Below are positions 8,320 to 17,402 of a stretch of DNA of 64,000 nucleotides, in pieces. Within the stretch, counting starts at the first letter, position 1; every line of letters begins with the position of its first letter. A program made the position numbers and the translations under genes. Source of the DNA: Halorhabdus tiamatea SARL4B (lineage in GTDB: Archaea > Halobacteriota > Halobacteria > Halobacteriales > Haloarculaceae). The stretch spans positions 1,302,001 to 1,366,000 of the forward strand of contig NC_021921.1 in assembly GCF_000470655.1 (NCBI RefSeq), read 5' to 3'. Under the pieces are notes generated by a model. The model searched no databases. It saw only the letters and a list, made by a program, of their open reading frames with translations, and was not told the origin of the DNA.

Positions 8320-9696
8320 ATGCCCGGCGACCTGACGATCTACGACGACCGCCTCGCCCGCCAGATGGACGCCGGCGGGTTCGTCCTCGCGGTCGTGACG
8401 GCGACCAAGCCCGACTTCTACAAACAGGCCCCCGTCGTGACGGCCGCCCGCGAGGCCGGCGTCCCCACGTTCGTCCTCCACACCGGCCAGCACTACGACG
8501 ACGTCCTCGGCCACGGCCTCGCCGAGTACGGCATCGAGGACCGCGTCGCCGTCGACCTCTCGATCCGCGGCAGCCTCTCGGAGAAGACCGCGCAGGTCCA
8601 CCGCCGGATCGACGAGTTGACCGACCACCTCGCCGAGAACTGGCCCGATACCACGGTCCTGCCGATCGTTCACGGCGACACCCACGCTGCCGGGATCGTC
8701 CCCCAGGCCTGGCTGTTCGCCACCAACCAGGCCGTCGCCCACAACGAGGCCGGCCTTCGGGGAATGTCCCCGGACTTCGAGAATCACGCCGACCCCGAGG
8801 CCTTCGTCGAGGCCCAGTGGTCGGGCGAGTGGTCGATCAACCGCGCCGAACCCTTCCCCGAGCAGTACGACACCTTCGTCGGCTCCGCTGGCTCGATCTA
8901 TCAGTTCGCCCCCGTTTCACTCAACCGCGAACATCTCGAAAACGAGGGCTACCCCGCCGACGTCGACGGCGAGCAGCGCATTCCCGTGGTCGGCAACAGC
9001 GTCGTCGACGCCATCGAGATGAAGCGCGACGCCGATCTCGAAGAGAGCATCTTCGACATCTATCCCGTCCTCGAGGAGCGCGACGACTGGATCCGGGTGG
9101 ACATCCACCGCCGGGCGAACCTGCTTCCCGACCGGTTCGAAGCCATCGTCGAGGGCGTCATCGGCCTGGTCGAGGCCGGCTACAACGTCAACTTCGTCGA
9201 GCTGACCGCGACCGAACAGGCCCTCAAAGAGTACGGCTATCGCGAGAAACTGCTCGAACTCGACGAGAATCGGGAGAACTTCCTCTTTACCGGCCTCTGG
9301 AAGAAACACGCCCACGTCTACGAGTTTCTCACCTCGGGGCAGTGTTTCGCGGAGTTCACCGACTCCGGCAGCATGCAGGAGGAACTCAACTACATCGACG
9401 AGGCGATCTGCCTGACGGCGCGGTTCAACACCGACCGCCCGGAGACGGTCTTCGAGGCGAAGACGAACCTCCTCGTCCCGCCCGTCGACGGCGAGTACGT
9501 CACCGAGATGATCGAGTACGTCGCCGAGACCGACGCCGTCCGCGAGGAGATCCAGACCGGGCCGAACCTCTACGGCGGCAACGTCGGCGAGTCGATCGTG
9601 GAGTTCCTCCAGGAGAAGCGCGAGGCGTCGACGTTCGACTGGGCCCACGACCGCGTCGGCTTCTCGACGAGCGATCAGGACTTCGAGTACCTCTAA
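8320..9696 (+). CDS. wecB: UDP-N-acetylglucosamine 2-epimerase (non-hydrolysing)
   Basis: A 458-residue GT-B-fold protein. It has the epimerase hallmarks VVTATKPDFYKQAPVV, HTGQHYDD, HGDTHAAG, the conserved VDIHRRANL region and C-terminal SGSMQEE and TERPETV-like segment (TDRPETV). It interconverts UDP-GlcNAc and UDP-ManNAc in the cytoplasm for cell-surface glycan and N-glycan precursors. It is about 80 residues longer than bacterial WecB, as usual for the haloarchaeal form. The start is the ATG at 8320 after a 75-base gap. Confidence 0.9.
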   Translation: MPGDLTIYDDRLARQMDAGGFVLAVVTATKPDFYKQAPVVTAAREAGVPTFVLHTGQHYDDVLGHGLAEYGIEDRVAVDLSIRGSLSEKTAQVHRRIDELTDHLAENWPDTTVLPIVHGDTHAAGIVPQAWLFATNQAVAHNEAGLRGMSPDFENHADPEAFVEAQWSGEWSINRAEPFPEQYDTFVGSAGSIYQFAPVSLNREHLENEGYPADVDGEQRIPVVGNSVVDAIEMKRDADLEESIFDIYPVLEERDDWIRVDIHRRANLLPDRFEAIVEGVIGLVEAGYNVNFVELTATEQALKEYGYREKLLELDENRENFLFTGLWKKHAHVYEFLTSGQCFAEFTDSGSMQEELNYIDEAICLTARFNTDRPETVFEAKTNLLVPPVDGEYVTEMIEYVAETDAVREEIQTGPNLYGGNVGESIVEFLQEKREASTFDWAHDRVGFSTSDQDFEYL

Positions 9697-9782
9697 GCGA
9701 CGGCGGCGATCGACCCCTCGCGACCGTGGATTTGGCCCCGGGTGGCCCCGAACCTTATCCAGTTGGGCCGACATAAATGTGT

Positions 9783-10577
9783 ATGGGAGTCACCCAGCCC
9801 ACCAACGACCTCGCGGCCACGCTCGATGACGGCGGCGTCGCCCTCGGCGTTCTCGATAGCGCGTACAGCCCCCGGCTCGTGGAGTTCTACGGCGACCTCG
9901 GCGTCGACTTCGTCTGGCTGGATCTCGAACACGGCGGCCCGGATCCCTGGGACGGCGGCCGTATCGAGAACCTGTTGCGGGCCGGCGAACGGACTGGCGT
10001 GGAGTTGCTCGTCCGACTGCCCGATACCGACCCGACGCTCGTCCGCAAGGCACTGGATCTCGGCGTCCGGAACGTCTTCCTCCCGCGGGTCGAGACCGCG
10101 GCGGCGGTCGAGGCGGCGGTGCGATCCGGTCGCTTCCGCTACGACGGCGACCCCGGCGATCGCGGGCTGGCGGCCCCGCGGGCCAGTCGCTGGGGAACGG
10201 CTGCCGAGTACGTCACGACCGAGGACGAGCAGACGCTGGTCGGGACGACGATCGAGACCGCGGCCGCCGTCGAGAACATCGACGATATCCTCGCAGTCCC
10301 GGAACTCGGCTTCGTGTTCATCGGGCCGTTCGACCTCTCGGTCTCGCTTGGCCACCCCGGCGAGATCGACCATCCGGACGTCCAGGAGGCCGTCGAGACG
10401 GTCCGTTCGAAGGCACTCGAGGCGGACGTGCCAGTCGCTGGACTCGGGTTCGGCATGGACGACGTGGCCGAGAAGGCCGAGGCGGGCTACCAGCTCCTCA
10501 ACCTCGGGAGCACGACCGGTGCACTGAACCAGGTGGTCTCGAAGTGGCTCGAAGACTTCGAGGACGGCCGCTCGTAG
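9783..10577 (+). CDS. HpcH/HpaI-family aldolase (2-oxo acid or citrate-lyase-like)
   Basis: A 264-residue TIM-barrel protein. The motifs WLDLEHGGPD, VRLPDTDPTLVRKALDLG and NVFLPRVETAAAVEAAV, then FIGPFDLSVSLGHPG, are those of the HpaI class II aldolase family, in which the Glu/Asp pair binds a divalent metal and pyruvate enolate. The physiological aldehyde is unknown. An ATG exists at 9777, but the TATA-like CCTTAT at 9753-9758 places transcription start at the ATG of 9783, suggesting leaderless translation from there. Confidence 0.85.
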   Translation: MGVTQPTNDLAATLDDGGVALGVLDSAYSPRLVEFYGDLGVDFVWLDLEHGGPDPWDGGRIENLLRAGERTGVELLVRLPDTDPTLVRKALDLGVRNVFLPRVETAAAVEAAVRSGRFRYDGDPGDRGLAAPRASRWGTAAEYVTTEDEQTLVGTTIETAAAVENIDDILAVPELGFVFIGPFDLSVSLGHPGEIDHPDVQEAVETVRSKALEADVPVAGLGFGMDDVAEKAEAGYQLLNLGSTTGALNQVVSKWLEDFEDGRS

Positions 10578-10619
10578 GCCGTCGCTCCTGAAGCACTGTG
10601 CGAAACGCCCCCGGCGGAA

Positions 10620-10874
10620 TCAGGCGCCGCTACCGTAGGTCTCTTCTAAGTATTCGACGATGTCGTCGCTCTCGGGCATCCCCTCGATCCCGTGGTCCTC
10701 GTCGACCAAGACAGGGACGCCCGTCTGGCCGCTGATCTCTTTGACTTCCTCGCGGGCACGCTTGCTCGCTGGAACCTCGTGAGATTCGTATTCGAGGCCG
10801 AGGTCCTCAAGTTTCTGCCGGACTTTCGCACAGAACGGACAGCCAGTGAGTTCGTAGAGTTCGATCGTGCTCAT
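10620..10874 (-). CDS. glutaredoxin-like thiol-disulfide protein
   Basis: An 84-residue thioredoxin fold with the CPFC active site at residues 12-15 (TGCPFCAKVR), the cis-proline segment TGVPVL and the GMPESDDIVEYLEE C-terminal helix of glutaredoxins. It works as a cytoplasmic thiol carrier; haloarchaea use gamma-glutamylcysteine rather than glutathione. The start is the ATG at 10874; residues encoded upstream do not fit the fold. Confidence 0.92.
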   Translation of the reverse strand: MSTIELYELTGCPFCAKVRQKLEDLGLEYESHEVPASKRAREEVKEISGQTGVPVLVDEDHGIEGMPESDDIVEYLEETYGSGA

Positions 10875-10966
10875 CAGTCCTGTACACGACTGGCGACTAC
10901 AAGAGCGCGACGGTCCCAACGAGGGCTACCGCGAGCTATGACGAAGAGTCGCAGTGCGAACCTCGA

Positions 10967-12409
10967 TCAGAGTGCGCCCTGCAGGACGCCGCCAGTCCGG
11001 ACGACGAAGTACAGTACGAACGCGCCGGCGAGCACCCACTGCCCGAGACGGACGTCGTCGAACTCGCCCTGTGCAGTCTTCAAAATCGGGAAGGAGACGA
11101 TCCCGGCCGCGATCCCGTACGCGATCGAGTACGTCAACGGCATCACGATGATGGTCAGCCCCCCGGCCGTCGCGTGAGCGAAGTCGTCCCACTGGATCTC
11201 GGTCACGTTCCGGAGCATCAGGACGGCGACGATGACCAGCGCGATGTGGGAGGCGAACTGTGGGACGGCAGTCGCGAGTGGCACGAAGATCAGCGAGACC
11301 AGGAACAGCACGCTGATGACGAGGGCAGTCATACCGGTCCGGCCGCCCTCCTCGACGCCGGTCGCGGACTCGACGAACGTCGTCACCGTCGAGGTCCCCA
11401 GAATTGCGCCGGCGGTCGTCCCGACGGCGTCGGCCATCAGCGGCTTGTCGATGTCCGGGAAGTTGCCGTCCTCGTCGAGGAAGCCACCGGCCTGGCCGAC
11501 GCCGACGAGCGTCCCCGCGGTGTCGAAGAAGTCGACGAAGAAGAACGTGAAGACGATCAACGCGAACGCGAACCCGTCGACCTGGCCGAACCCGTCGGCG
11601 AACGCCCCGACGAGTGGCGAAATGTCGTACTGCGCGCCGGTGAAGTTCGCGGGCACGAACGCCCCGCTCTGGACGAAGTTGCCGGCCAAGATTCCCGTAT
11701 CGACGACCCCGGCGAACGTCAGGGCGATCCCGGCGAGCGTCGTCGTGACGATGCCGAGGATGATCGAGCCACGGATCCCCCGAGCGTACAGCCCGAAGGT
11801 GAAAAACAGGCCCAGGACCGACAGGACGGCGACGGGACTCTGGGCGACCTCCCCGAGCGTGACCAGCGTCGCCGGGTCGTCGACGACGATCCCCATCGCC
11901 TGCAACCCGATGATCGCGAGGAACAGTCCGATCCCGGTGCCGACCCCCCGTTTGACCGGTTCCGGAAACAGTCTGATGACGTACTTGCGCGCGCCGACCA
12001 GCGTGAGGAGGACGAAGACGATCCCCTCGACGAAGATCGCAGCCAGCGCCGTCTGCCACGGCACGCCCAGCACGCCCACGACAGTGATCGAGAAGAAGGC
12101 GTTCAACCCGAGTCCGGGTGCCAACCCGAACGGGAGATTGGCATAGAACGCCATCACGAGCAGGGCAACGATCGACGCCAGGATCGTGATGACCGCGAGC
12201 ATCTGAAAGACCTGATCCGGCGTGTACCCCGGGATGGCGATGCCACCGGGAACGTTGTCCTCCGGATACGCCGTCAGAATGTCGGCGTTGACGACCACGA
12301 TGTAACTCATCGCGAGGAACGTCGTGATCCCCGCGAGGATCTCGGTCTGGAGGTCCGTCCCGTGCTCCTCGAATCCAAAGTACTCGGCGAGTGTGTCTGT
12401 TACCGCCAT
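10967..12409 (-). CDS. NCS2-family nucleobase permease (AzgA-like)
   Basis: A 480-residue integral membrane protein with about 12-14 hydrophobic segments. The N-terminus carries AGITTFLAMSYIVVVNADIL and NLPFGLAPGLGLNAFF, the hallmarks of the AzgA subgroup (adenine, guanine, hypoxanthine transport), and the middle has FFFVDFFDTAGTLVGVG, the conserved motif of the substrate site. It is likely a proton or sodium symporter for purine bases. The phosphoribosyltransferase-HTH gene lies directly upstream on the same strand, which supports a purine-salvage link. It has its own TATA box. Confidence 0.9.
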   Translation of the reverse strand: MAVTDTLAEYFGFEEHGTDLQTEILAGITTFLAMSYIVVVNADILTAYPEDNVPGGIAIPGYTPDQVFQMLAVITILASIVALLVMAFYANLPFGLAPGLGLNAFFSITVVGVLGVPWQTALAAIFVEGIVFVLLTLVGARKYVIRLFPEPVKRGVGTGIGLFLAIIGLQAMGIVVDDPATLVTLGEVAQSPVAVLSVLGLFFTFGLYARGIRGSIILGIVTTTLAGIALTFAGVVDTGILAGNFVQSGAFVPANFTGAQYDISPLVGAFADGFGQVDGFAFALIVFTFFFVDFFDTAGTLVGVGQAGGFLDEDGNFPDIDKPLMADAVGTTAGAILGTSTVTTFVESATGVEEGGRTGMTALVISVLFLVSLIFVPLATAVPQFASHIALVIVAVLMLRNVTEIQWDDFAHATAGGLTIIVMPLTYSIAYGIAAGIVSFPILKTAQGEFDDVRLGQWVLAGAFVLYFVVRTGGVLQGAL

Positions 12410-12451
12410 GTGTCTACCACATTCGACTACCTTGCACAGAAGCGACTTAAT

Positions 12452-12462
12452 GTTTTATAAAC
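12452..12462 (-). promoter_or_regulatory. TATA box of the nucleobase permease gene
   Basis: The minus strand reads TTATAAAACAT, about 47 bases before the permease ATG. It implies a leader of roughly 20 bases and shows that the permease can be transcribed apart from the upstream regulator. Confidence 0.6.
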
Positions 12463-12477
12463 TTCCGGAATTGGTAT

Positions 12478-13224
12478 TCACGTTCGTGGATACCCTTCCG
12501 GCTCGCCGGCGTCCGAAAGCGTCGTGAACGCGACGACAGGAGCGTCAGTCGACTGCCGGACCGAAGCGAGTCCGTCCTCGCCGACGGCGATCAGCGTGAA
12601 GACGCCGGAGACCGTCGCGCCGGCACGATCGGCGAGTTCGAGGAGGAGTGCCTGGGTGTTGCCAGAGCGGACGAAGTCGTCGACCAGCAGGACGTCGTCA
12701 CCGTCTTCGAGCGCACTCGCGGGCAACGAGTAGGTGATCTCGATCCCGGGAGTGAGTCGCTGGCGCGCCTCTACGAACTCGGAGACGCCGGTCTCGCGGG
12801 ACTTCTTGGCGTAAGCGACCGGAACGTCGAAGTGGCGCGCCATCGCGCCCGCGATCGTGATCCCGTCGGTTGCAGCGGTAAGGACGACGTCGGGACGCTC
12901 GAGTTCGAAGGTCTCGGCGGCGACGCCGGCGACCAGATCCAGCAGCGACTGGTCGAAGACGACGGCCGTATTGTCGACGTACCCCTCCTCGTCACGGTCG
13001 ATCCGGGACTCGATCTCGGCGGCGAGTGTCTCCCGGCCCAGGTCGTCGACGATCTCCCGGGCGCGCTCGACACCCGGCAGGACGTGGCCGTTGACGTACC
13101 GATTGAGGTCACTCGCCGACAGGCCGGTCACGTCGGCAAGTTCGTCGTACGTCCGACGGGACTTGAGCCGTCGAAGAACCGAGACAGCCCGCAACTGGAG
13201 GGTAGTCTTCTCGAGGCGCTTCAT
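12478..13224 (-). CDS. HTH-phosphoribosyltransferase fusion, probable purine-responsive regulator
   Basis: A 248-residue protein. Residues about 1-65 form a helix-turn-helix (TYDELADVTGLSASDLNRYVNGHVLPG). Residues about 90-245 are a type I phosphoribosyltransferase fold with the PRPP loop VLLVDDFVRSGNTQ near residue 180 and a flexible loop KKSRETGVSEF. The architecture resembles PurR/GfcR-type regulators that sense PRPP or nucleotides. It sits next to a purine permease and before pyrE. ATG 13224 is preferred; a GTG-like start three codons upstream is possible. Whether it keeps catalytic activity cannot be told. Confidence 0.78.
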   Translation of the reverse strand: MKRLEKTTLQLRAVSVLRRLKSRRTYDELADVTGLSASDLNRYVNGHVLPGVERAREIVDDLGRETLAAEIESRIDRDEEGYVDNTAVVFDQSLLDLVAGVAAETFELERPDVVLTAATDGITIAGAMARHFDVPVAYAKKSRETGVSEFVEARQRLTPGIEITYSLPASALEDGDDVLLVDDFVRSGNTQALLLELADRAGATVSGVFTLIAVGEDGLASVRQSTDAPVVAFTTLSDAGEPEGYPRT

Positions 13225-13232
13225 GACTCCCA

Positions 13233-13246
13233 CGTGTCACGACACG
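13233..13246. promoter_or_regulatory. palindromic operator candidate at the start of the HTH-phosphoribosyltransferase gene
   Basis: CGTGTCACGACACG has perfect 6-base arms (CGTGTC/GACACG) around a 2-base centre. It lies 9 bases upstream of the ATG at 13224. TATA-like sequences occur on the minus strand at 13250-13262 (GAAATATTC) and 13279-13288 (TGTATATATC), so the palindrome overlaps the likely transcription start. Autoregulation is inference. Confidence 0.5.
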
Positions 13247-13295
13247 ACCGTGAATATTTCGAAAGCGGTGACAGAGGATATATACAGTATCGCGG

Positions 13296-13400
13296 AATCG
13301 GTCGGCGCGATCGGCGGTACTCAGTCGGCAGAATCGGTCGGCGCGATCGGCAGCACTCAGTCGGCGCAATTGGCCGCGATCAGTCGGCGCGATCGGCGTC
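13296..13400. repeat. tandem repeats derived from the 3' end of pyrE
   Basis: The last codons and stop of pyrE (minus strand GCCGATCGCGCCGACTGA) are followed by further imperfect copies. GCCGATCGCGCCGACCGATT occurs twice more, 36 bases apart, and GCCGACTGA occurs in each spacer. The array runs from inside pyrE to the promoter of the neighbouring HTH gene. Unit size is about 36 bases with one longer first unit. Confidence 0.8.
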
Positions 13401-13913
13401 CGCGAGCAGTTCCTCGGCAGTCACCAGCGACTGGAGTTCGATATCGTGTTCGGCCAGGTTCTCGCGGGCCCCCTCCTGTCGGTCGACGACCACGAGAACG
13501 CGATCGACGACCGCACCGGCCTCCCGAAGGGCCGCCACGGCGTCGATTGCGCTCTGGCCGGTCGTGGCGATATCCTCCAGGACGACGACTTCCTCACCCT
13601 CGTCGAGTTCGCCCTCGATCAAGTTGGCCGTTCCGTAGTCCTTCTGTCGTTTGCGGACGATCACGTAGGGCGTGTCGGTCTCGGCGCTGGTGACGGCCAC
13701 CAGCGGGACCGCGCCCAGCGCGACGCCGGCGAGTTTCGTCCCGTCGAGTCGAGCGGCGAACTCCTCGGCGATCAAGCGGAGGCAAGTGGGGTCAGTCTCG
13801 AAGACGTACTTGTCGACGTAGTAGTCACTCGTGCCGCCGTGGGAGAGTTCGAACTCGCCGTAGCGGACGGCGTCGGCGTCACGGAGCGCGTCGATGAGTT
13901 CCTGGGAAGCCAT
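13380..13913 (-). CDS. pyrE: orotate phosphoribosyltransferase
   Basis: A 177-residue type I phosphoribosyltransferase. It has [19 protein letters not shown], the OPRTase-specific [15 protein letters not shown] flexible loop and the PRPP motif [14 protein letters not shown] near residue 110. It makes OMP from orotate and PRPP in pyrimidine synthesis. The start is the ATG at 13913 ([20 protein letters not shown]). The C-terminal ADRAD and stop fall within a short tandem repeat. Confidence 0.94.
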   Translation of the reverse strand: MASQELIDALRDADAVRYGEFELSHGGTSDYYVDKYVFETDPTCLRLIAEEFAARLDGTKLAGVALGAVPLVAVTSAETDTPYVIVRKRQKDYGTANLIEGELDEGEEVVVLEDIATTGQSAIDAVAALREAGAVVDRVLVVVDRQEGARENLAEHDIELQSLVTAEELLADADRAD

Positions 13914-13988
13914 ATCGGCGTCTGCGTTGCGGTCGGGGTAATAGCCATCGGAATCCGACGCTGTCTGCTCGAGTGGAACGGGAAGCCG

Positions 13989-14564
13989 TCACTCGAGTTG
14001 CTGACGGATGGCCCTGACTTCTTCGAGAAGTGCGTCCAGGGTCGCTTCGTCGGGCCTCCCGGTCGTCGGTTCACCAGTCCGTTCGTACTCGTCCCCGCCC
14101 TCTCGGACGGATTCGAGGATCTGTTCGCGAAGATCTTCGTAGTCGGCGACACCCTGGATCGTGAGTTCAGCGGTGCTCTGTGCGCCCTGGCCCGCGGTCT
14201 GGATGGCGACGCTGCCGACGCCAAAGCGCCTGGTGATCGGTCCCTGTTTCGTCTCGGCGTTCGTGATCCGCGAGTAGGGGACGGTCGACTGGCTGTGCCA
14301 CCAGACGCCACCACGGGACTCGATCTCGTCGTCGGTCAGCCGGAACCCGACCGAACGAGCGTACGCGCCTGCCCACCACCAGAAGAACGCGAGGAGGCCT
14401 ATCGTGAGCGCAGTCAGCCCGGCAGGAACGAACCAGGGGGCGTCCTCGACGAGGAGGGTCACGACGATCGGAATTCCCATCGTCACCACCAGCGAGCCGA
14501 CGAGATACGTCCGATAGAGCGAAGCCAGTGCGTCGGGACCGAACCACTCGTGTCGCTGTCGCAT
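13989..14564 (-). CDS. membrane protein with bacterial PH-like domain (YdbS type)
   Basis: A 191-residue protein. Two membrane segments (LVGSLVVTMGIPIVVTLLV and GLTALTIGLLAFFWWW) occupy residues about 18-65. A bPH_2 domain follows, with FRLTDDEIESRGGVWWHSQSTVPY, the typical RITNAETKQGPITRRFGVGSV and QTAG motif. The C-terminus is an acidic helix (LDALLEEVRAIRQQLE). The start is the ATG at 14564, since residues upstream are arginine-rich out-of-character sequence. The function of such proteins is unknown; a membrane or envelope role is usual. Confidence 0.85.
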   Translation of the reverse strand: MRQRHEWFGPDALASLYRTYLVGSLVVTMGIPIVVTLLVEDAPWFVPAGLTALTIGLLAFFWWWAGAYARSVGFRLTDDEIESRGGVWWHSQSTVPYSRITNAETKQGPITRRFGVGSVAIQTAGQGAQSTAELTIQGVADYEDLREQILESVREGGDEYERTGEPTTGRPDEATLDALLEEVRAIRQQLE

Positions 14565-14614
14565 ACCGTCCGCCAGAACTGCCAACCGCTTAATACTACC
14601 CTGTCGTGCCCTGT

Positions 14615-15781
14615 TCAGCGCTCGGGATATTTCTCGAGGGCCGCTTCGAGGTGATCCCGCTCGTCCCGAAGCGCCGAAAGTTCGGCCTCGACGTCGCCGC
14701 GTTCGAGGCGTTCGCGCTCCGCGTCGGTGAGCTGCTCGCGGGCCCGGACACTCTCGCGTAACCGCTCGTAGTCGGCCGTCCGCGGCAGTGCTCGGACGGC
14801 CCGGAGTTTCGCCACGACGTCTTCGGGGGCGATCCGACTCACGACGGCGATCAGTTCTCGGCACCGCCACCACAGCGTCTCGGCGGCCGGCGGCGGCCAG
14901 GAGATCTCGAGTGGCCCAGAGTCGAGCCGTCGCAGATACGTCTGATGGGTCGCGACGTTGCGCTTGAGTCGTCTGGCCGCTGGGACGTAGTGTTCGAGCT
15001 TCGAGACCGAATAGTCGGCGTACTCGAGCAGGGTCGGGATCGTCTCGGTCCCGGCCTCGCTGTCGACCACGTAGGCGACCAGATCCGGCGGCGGCGGGCG
15101 ATACTCGACCAGCGGGTAGGCCGTCGTCGTCTCGACGAAATCGAGCAGCTCGCGGGCAGAGTCCTCGCGCTTGCGGCGGTCGAACGCCTCGGCGATGGCC
15201 CGATTGTAGGCCTCGATCGGCTCGCGTACGTTCTCGACCGGGGCGTCCAGATCGGCGTCACCGAGCGCGACCAGATCCTCGAGTTCGTCGACACGCCCGT
15301 CGAGTTCGCGCCGGCGAACCGCGACGTCGTGGCGGGCCTCGCGGTAGCGTTCGCGCGTCCGCTCACGTTCCTCGATGCGCTCGACGAGATCGGCAATCGG
15401 GTCGAGCGCCTGCCGGGCCGTCTCGAAATCCGAACTCTTCAGCCACTTCTGGTGCATCGTCTCGTCGACCGTCTCGAAGGCCTCGCGATGATCGACGTCG
15501 TCCGGGAGATTCTCGACGAAGCGGGCGATCTCCTCCTGGAACTCGATGAACGCCTCCATGTCGACGTCCGTCTCGCCGTCGCTGGTTGCCCGGGCCTCGT
15601 AGCGATCCAGCAGACCGGTCATCTCCTCGTAGTGCTCCCGGAGTTCTTCGAGGCGCGCCTCACCCGCCGCCTCGACGCGCTCGAGGGCCTGTTCGTGTGC
15701 CGTCGCCGCCCGTTCGAGGGTCGTCACGAGTGCCTCGGCGGACGGCTCGTCCGCATCCGGTTCAGGCGATTGCGTACTCAT
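14615..15781 (-). CDS. haloarchaeal coiled-coil protein (DUF7118-like)
   Basis: A 388-residue acidic protein dominated by heptad-like helices, with long E/R-rich segments at residues 20-70, 140-190 and 330-388. The middle contains a conserved VEYRPPPPDLVAYVVDSEAG segment and a WPPPAAETLWWRCRELI motif. It resembles the haloarchaeal family now called DUF7118 from memory. The start is the ATG at 15781, seven bases after the hisI stop; an ATG 21 bases upstream would overlap hisI. No catalytic motif is seen. A structural or scaffold role is possible. Confidence 0.7.
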   Translation of the reverse strand: MSTQSPEPDADEPSAEALVTTLERAATAHEQALERVEAAGEARLEELREHYEEMTGLLDRYEARATSDGETDVDMEAFIEFQEEIARFVENLPDDVDHREAFETVDETMHQKWLKSSDFETARQALDPIADLVERIEERERTRERYREARHDVAVRRRELDGRVDELEDLVALGDADLDAPVENVREPIEAYNRAIAEAFDRRKREDSARELLDFVETTTAYPLVEYRPPPPDLVAYVVDSEAGTETIPTLLEYADYSVSKLEHYVPAARRLKRNVATHQTYLRRLDSGPLEISWPPPAAETLWWRCRELIAVVSRIAPEDVVAKLRAVRALPRTADYERLRESVRAREQLTDAERERLERGDVEAELSALRDERDHLEAALEKYPER

Positions 15782-15788
15782 TCGTCGA

Positions 15789-16178
15789 TCAGTCGTAGAC
15801 ATTGTCGGGATCGAACACCCGTTCGCTGACGACCTCGCCGTCGATCGTGCGGTAGAAACACGACCGGAAGCCGGTGTGACAGGCACCGCCCTCCTGGTCG
15901 ATCAGATAGAGCAATGCGTCACCGTCGCAGTCGACCCGGACCTCCTCGACGTGCTGGACGTTGCCGCTCGTCCCGCCCTTCTGCCAGAGTTCCCCGCGAC
16001 TCCGCGAGTAGTAATGTGCCAGGCCAGTCTCGCGTGTTCGTTCGAGGGCCTCCCGGGTCACGTACGCGAGCATGAGCACCTCGCCGGACTCGGCGTCCTG
16101 GGCGACCGCCGGGAGGTACTCGTTGTCCTCGAAATCGAGATCGACGTCGGGGACGTCGTGGGCGTCAGTGGCAGTCAT
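15789..16178 (-). CDS. hisI: phosphoribosyl-AMP cyclohydrolase
   Basis: A 129-residue HisI. The motifs [45 protein letters not shown] and [15 protein letters not shown] include the Asp and Cys ligands for Mg2+ and Zn2+. It opens the adenine ring of PR-AMP in histidine synthesis. The HisE domain is not fused. The start is the ATG at 16178. The nearest other histidine gene in the window is hisH at 20.6 kb, so his genes are dispersed. Confidence 0.95.
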   Translation of the reverse strand: MTATDAHDVPDVDLDFEDNEYLPAVAQDAESGEVLMLAYVTREALERTRETGLAHYYSRSRGELWQKGGTSGNVQHVEEVRVDCDGDALLYLIDQEGGACHTGFRSCFYRTIDGEVVSERVFDPDNVYD

Positions 16179-16265
16179 ACCCGGGAAGACGGTGTCTCCG
16201 CGCATAGGCCTTTTGTCACGAGCGACGGTTGCCGACCGACCACGAAATCAAAGAACCGACCTCGA

Positions 16266-17303
16266 TCAACTCAGCGGGGCGATCCCGACGAGATCGAGCA
16301 CCCAGAGCAAGACGTCGCCGACGAGCAGGCTCACCACCAGCCCGCCGAACATTGGCACCAGAAACGGAATCCCGGGGGTGATCCAGACGGTGTCACTCTC
16401 GGCGAGGACGTCGAGTCCCTCGCGTAACTCCGCCGGCGTGGTTCCGTAGGCAGAATGGTCGATGTCGTCGAAAAAGGCGTCTGCTCCCCAGGGATCGGCA
16501 AGCTCGCCGCCATCAGATTGTGGCGTCGACTCGTCGGTATCGCCGAACGGCCCCACACCGTCCGGCGGGATCGACCCATCGCCGGGGTCGTTGGGCTCCC
16601 CGGGGATCGACGCCGGATCGCGATAGGATTCGGGATCGGCCCGGAGTGAAGCGAGTGAGAGGCCACGCCAGGTGAGGTACATCCGGAGCGCGTCCAGATC
16701 GAGGCCGCGGCGGGTGAACCCCTCGGGCGTCTCCAGCAGTCGGCCGTACTCCTCGAGTGTCTGCTCGGCTGGAATGGGGCGACCGATGACCATCGCCTTC
16801 GCGACGTGCCCCCTGAGGGCGTTCCTGACCGCGAGCGCGACGGGATAGGCCAGCCCCACGAGGACGGCGTTCGAGAGGATCGTCAGCGCGAAGACCCCCA
16901 ACGATGGGCGGATCGCCGGCAGGGCCATGTCCGCGAGGAGATACGTCGGATAGGTCGGAAAGAGGATCGCGAGGACGATCAACGCCTTCGCGTCGGCCCC
17001 GCCGAACCCACCCATCCACCAGAAGGCGTACGCGAGCGGAACCAGCAACCCGAGGCTGAACGCGACCTGGAAGACGAACAGGGCCGGCGTCGGTGCAATG
17101 ATGCGTGGATCGACGACCAGTCCGTCGGTCCAGACCAGCCACGCGTCCCAGGCGAGCAGCAGAACGCCGAAGACAGCCAGCGGGAGCCACGTACGATTCG
17201 GGACCCGGCGCGTGCGGACGTCCCGCCAGGCCACCCATCCGAAGACGGGCACCACCACCAGTCGCAAGAGGTCGGGAAGCGTGGCGTTCACACCGCAAGC
17301 CAC
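16266..17303 (-). CDS. pibD: type IV prepilin/pre-archaellin peptidase (PibD-like)
   Basis: A 345-residue membrane protease of family A24. The first catalytic Asp is Asp28 in [11 protein letters not shown]; the second is Asp104 in [11 protein letters not shown], a variant of the GxGD motif. Six or more hydrophobic segments alternate with short loops, and a large soluble insert (about 175-290) precedes the last membrane helices. It cleaves the basic leader peptide of pilins and archaellins before their assembly. The long cytoplasmic insert is typical of haloarchaeal PibD. Confidence 0.85.
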   Translation of the reverse strand: MACGVNATLPDLLRLVVVPVFGWVAWRDVRTRRVPNRTWLPLAVFGVLLLAWDAWLVWTDGLVVDPRIIAPTPALFVFQVAFSLGLLVPLAYAFWWMGGFGGADAKALIVLAILFPTYPTYLLADMALPAIRPSLGVFALTILSNAVLVGLAYPVALAVRNALRGHVAKAMVIGRPIPAEQTLEEYGRLLETPEGFTRRGLDLDALRMYLTWRGLSLASLRADPESYRDPASIPGEPNDPGDGSIPPDGVGPFGDTDESTPQSDGGELADPWGADAFFDDIDHSAYGTTPAELREGLDVLAESDTVWITPGIPFLVPMFGGLVVSLLVGDVLLWVLDLVGIAPLS

Positions 17304-17402
17304 ACCGAGGGGCGTGTTAGCCCTTGCGGATTGCTATGGAAGCGAGAGGCGACGCTCGACCCGGAATCCGGGCCAGCGCGCGAACAGAGCGGCGAGGCAG
17401 AA

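Noticed and set aside
7356-9776. 806-codon plus-strand frame over the regulator and epimerase genes
   Set aside because: Its product is Arg/Pro-rich and out of frame with two recognised genes.
11174-12460. 428-codon plus-strand frame rich in Asp, Arg and Glu
   Set aside because: Antisense shadow of the nucleobase permease; hydrophobic codons read in reverse give this composition.
13296-13400. possible CRISPR array
   Set aside because: The units are contiguous and derived from pyrE, with no unique spacers between constant repeats.
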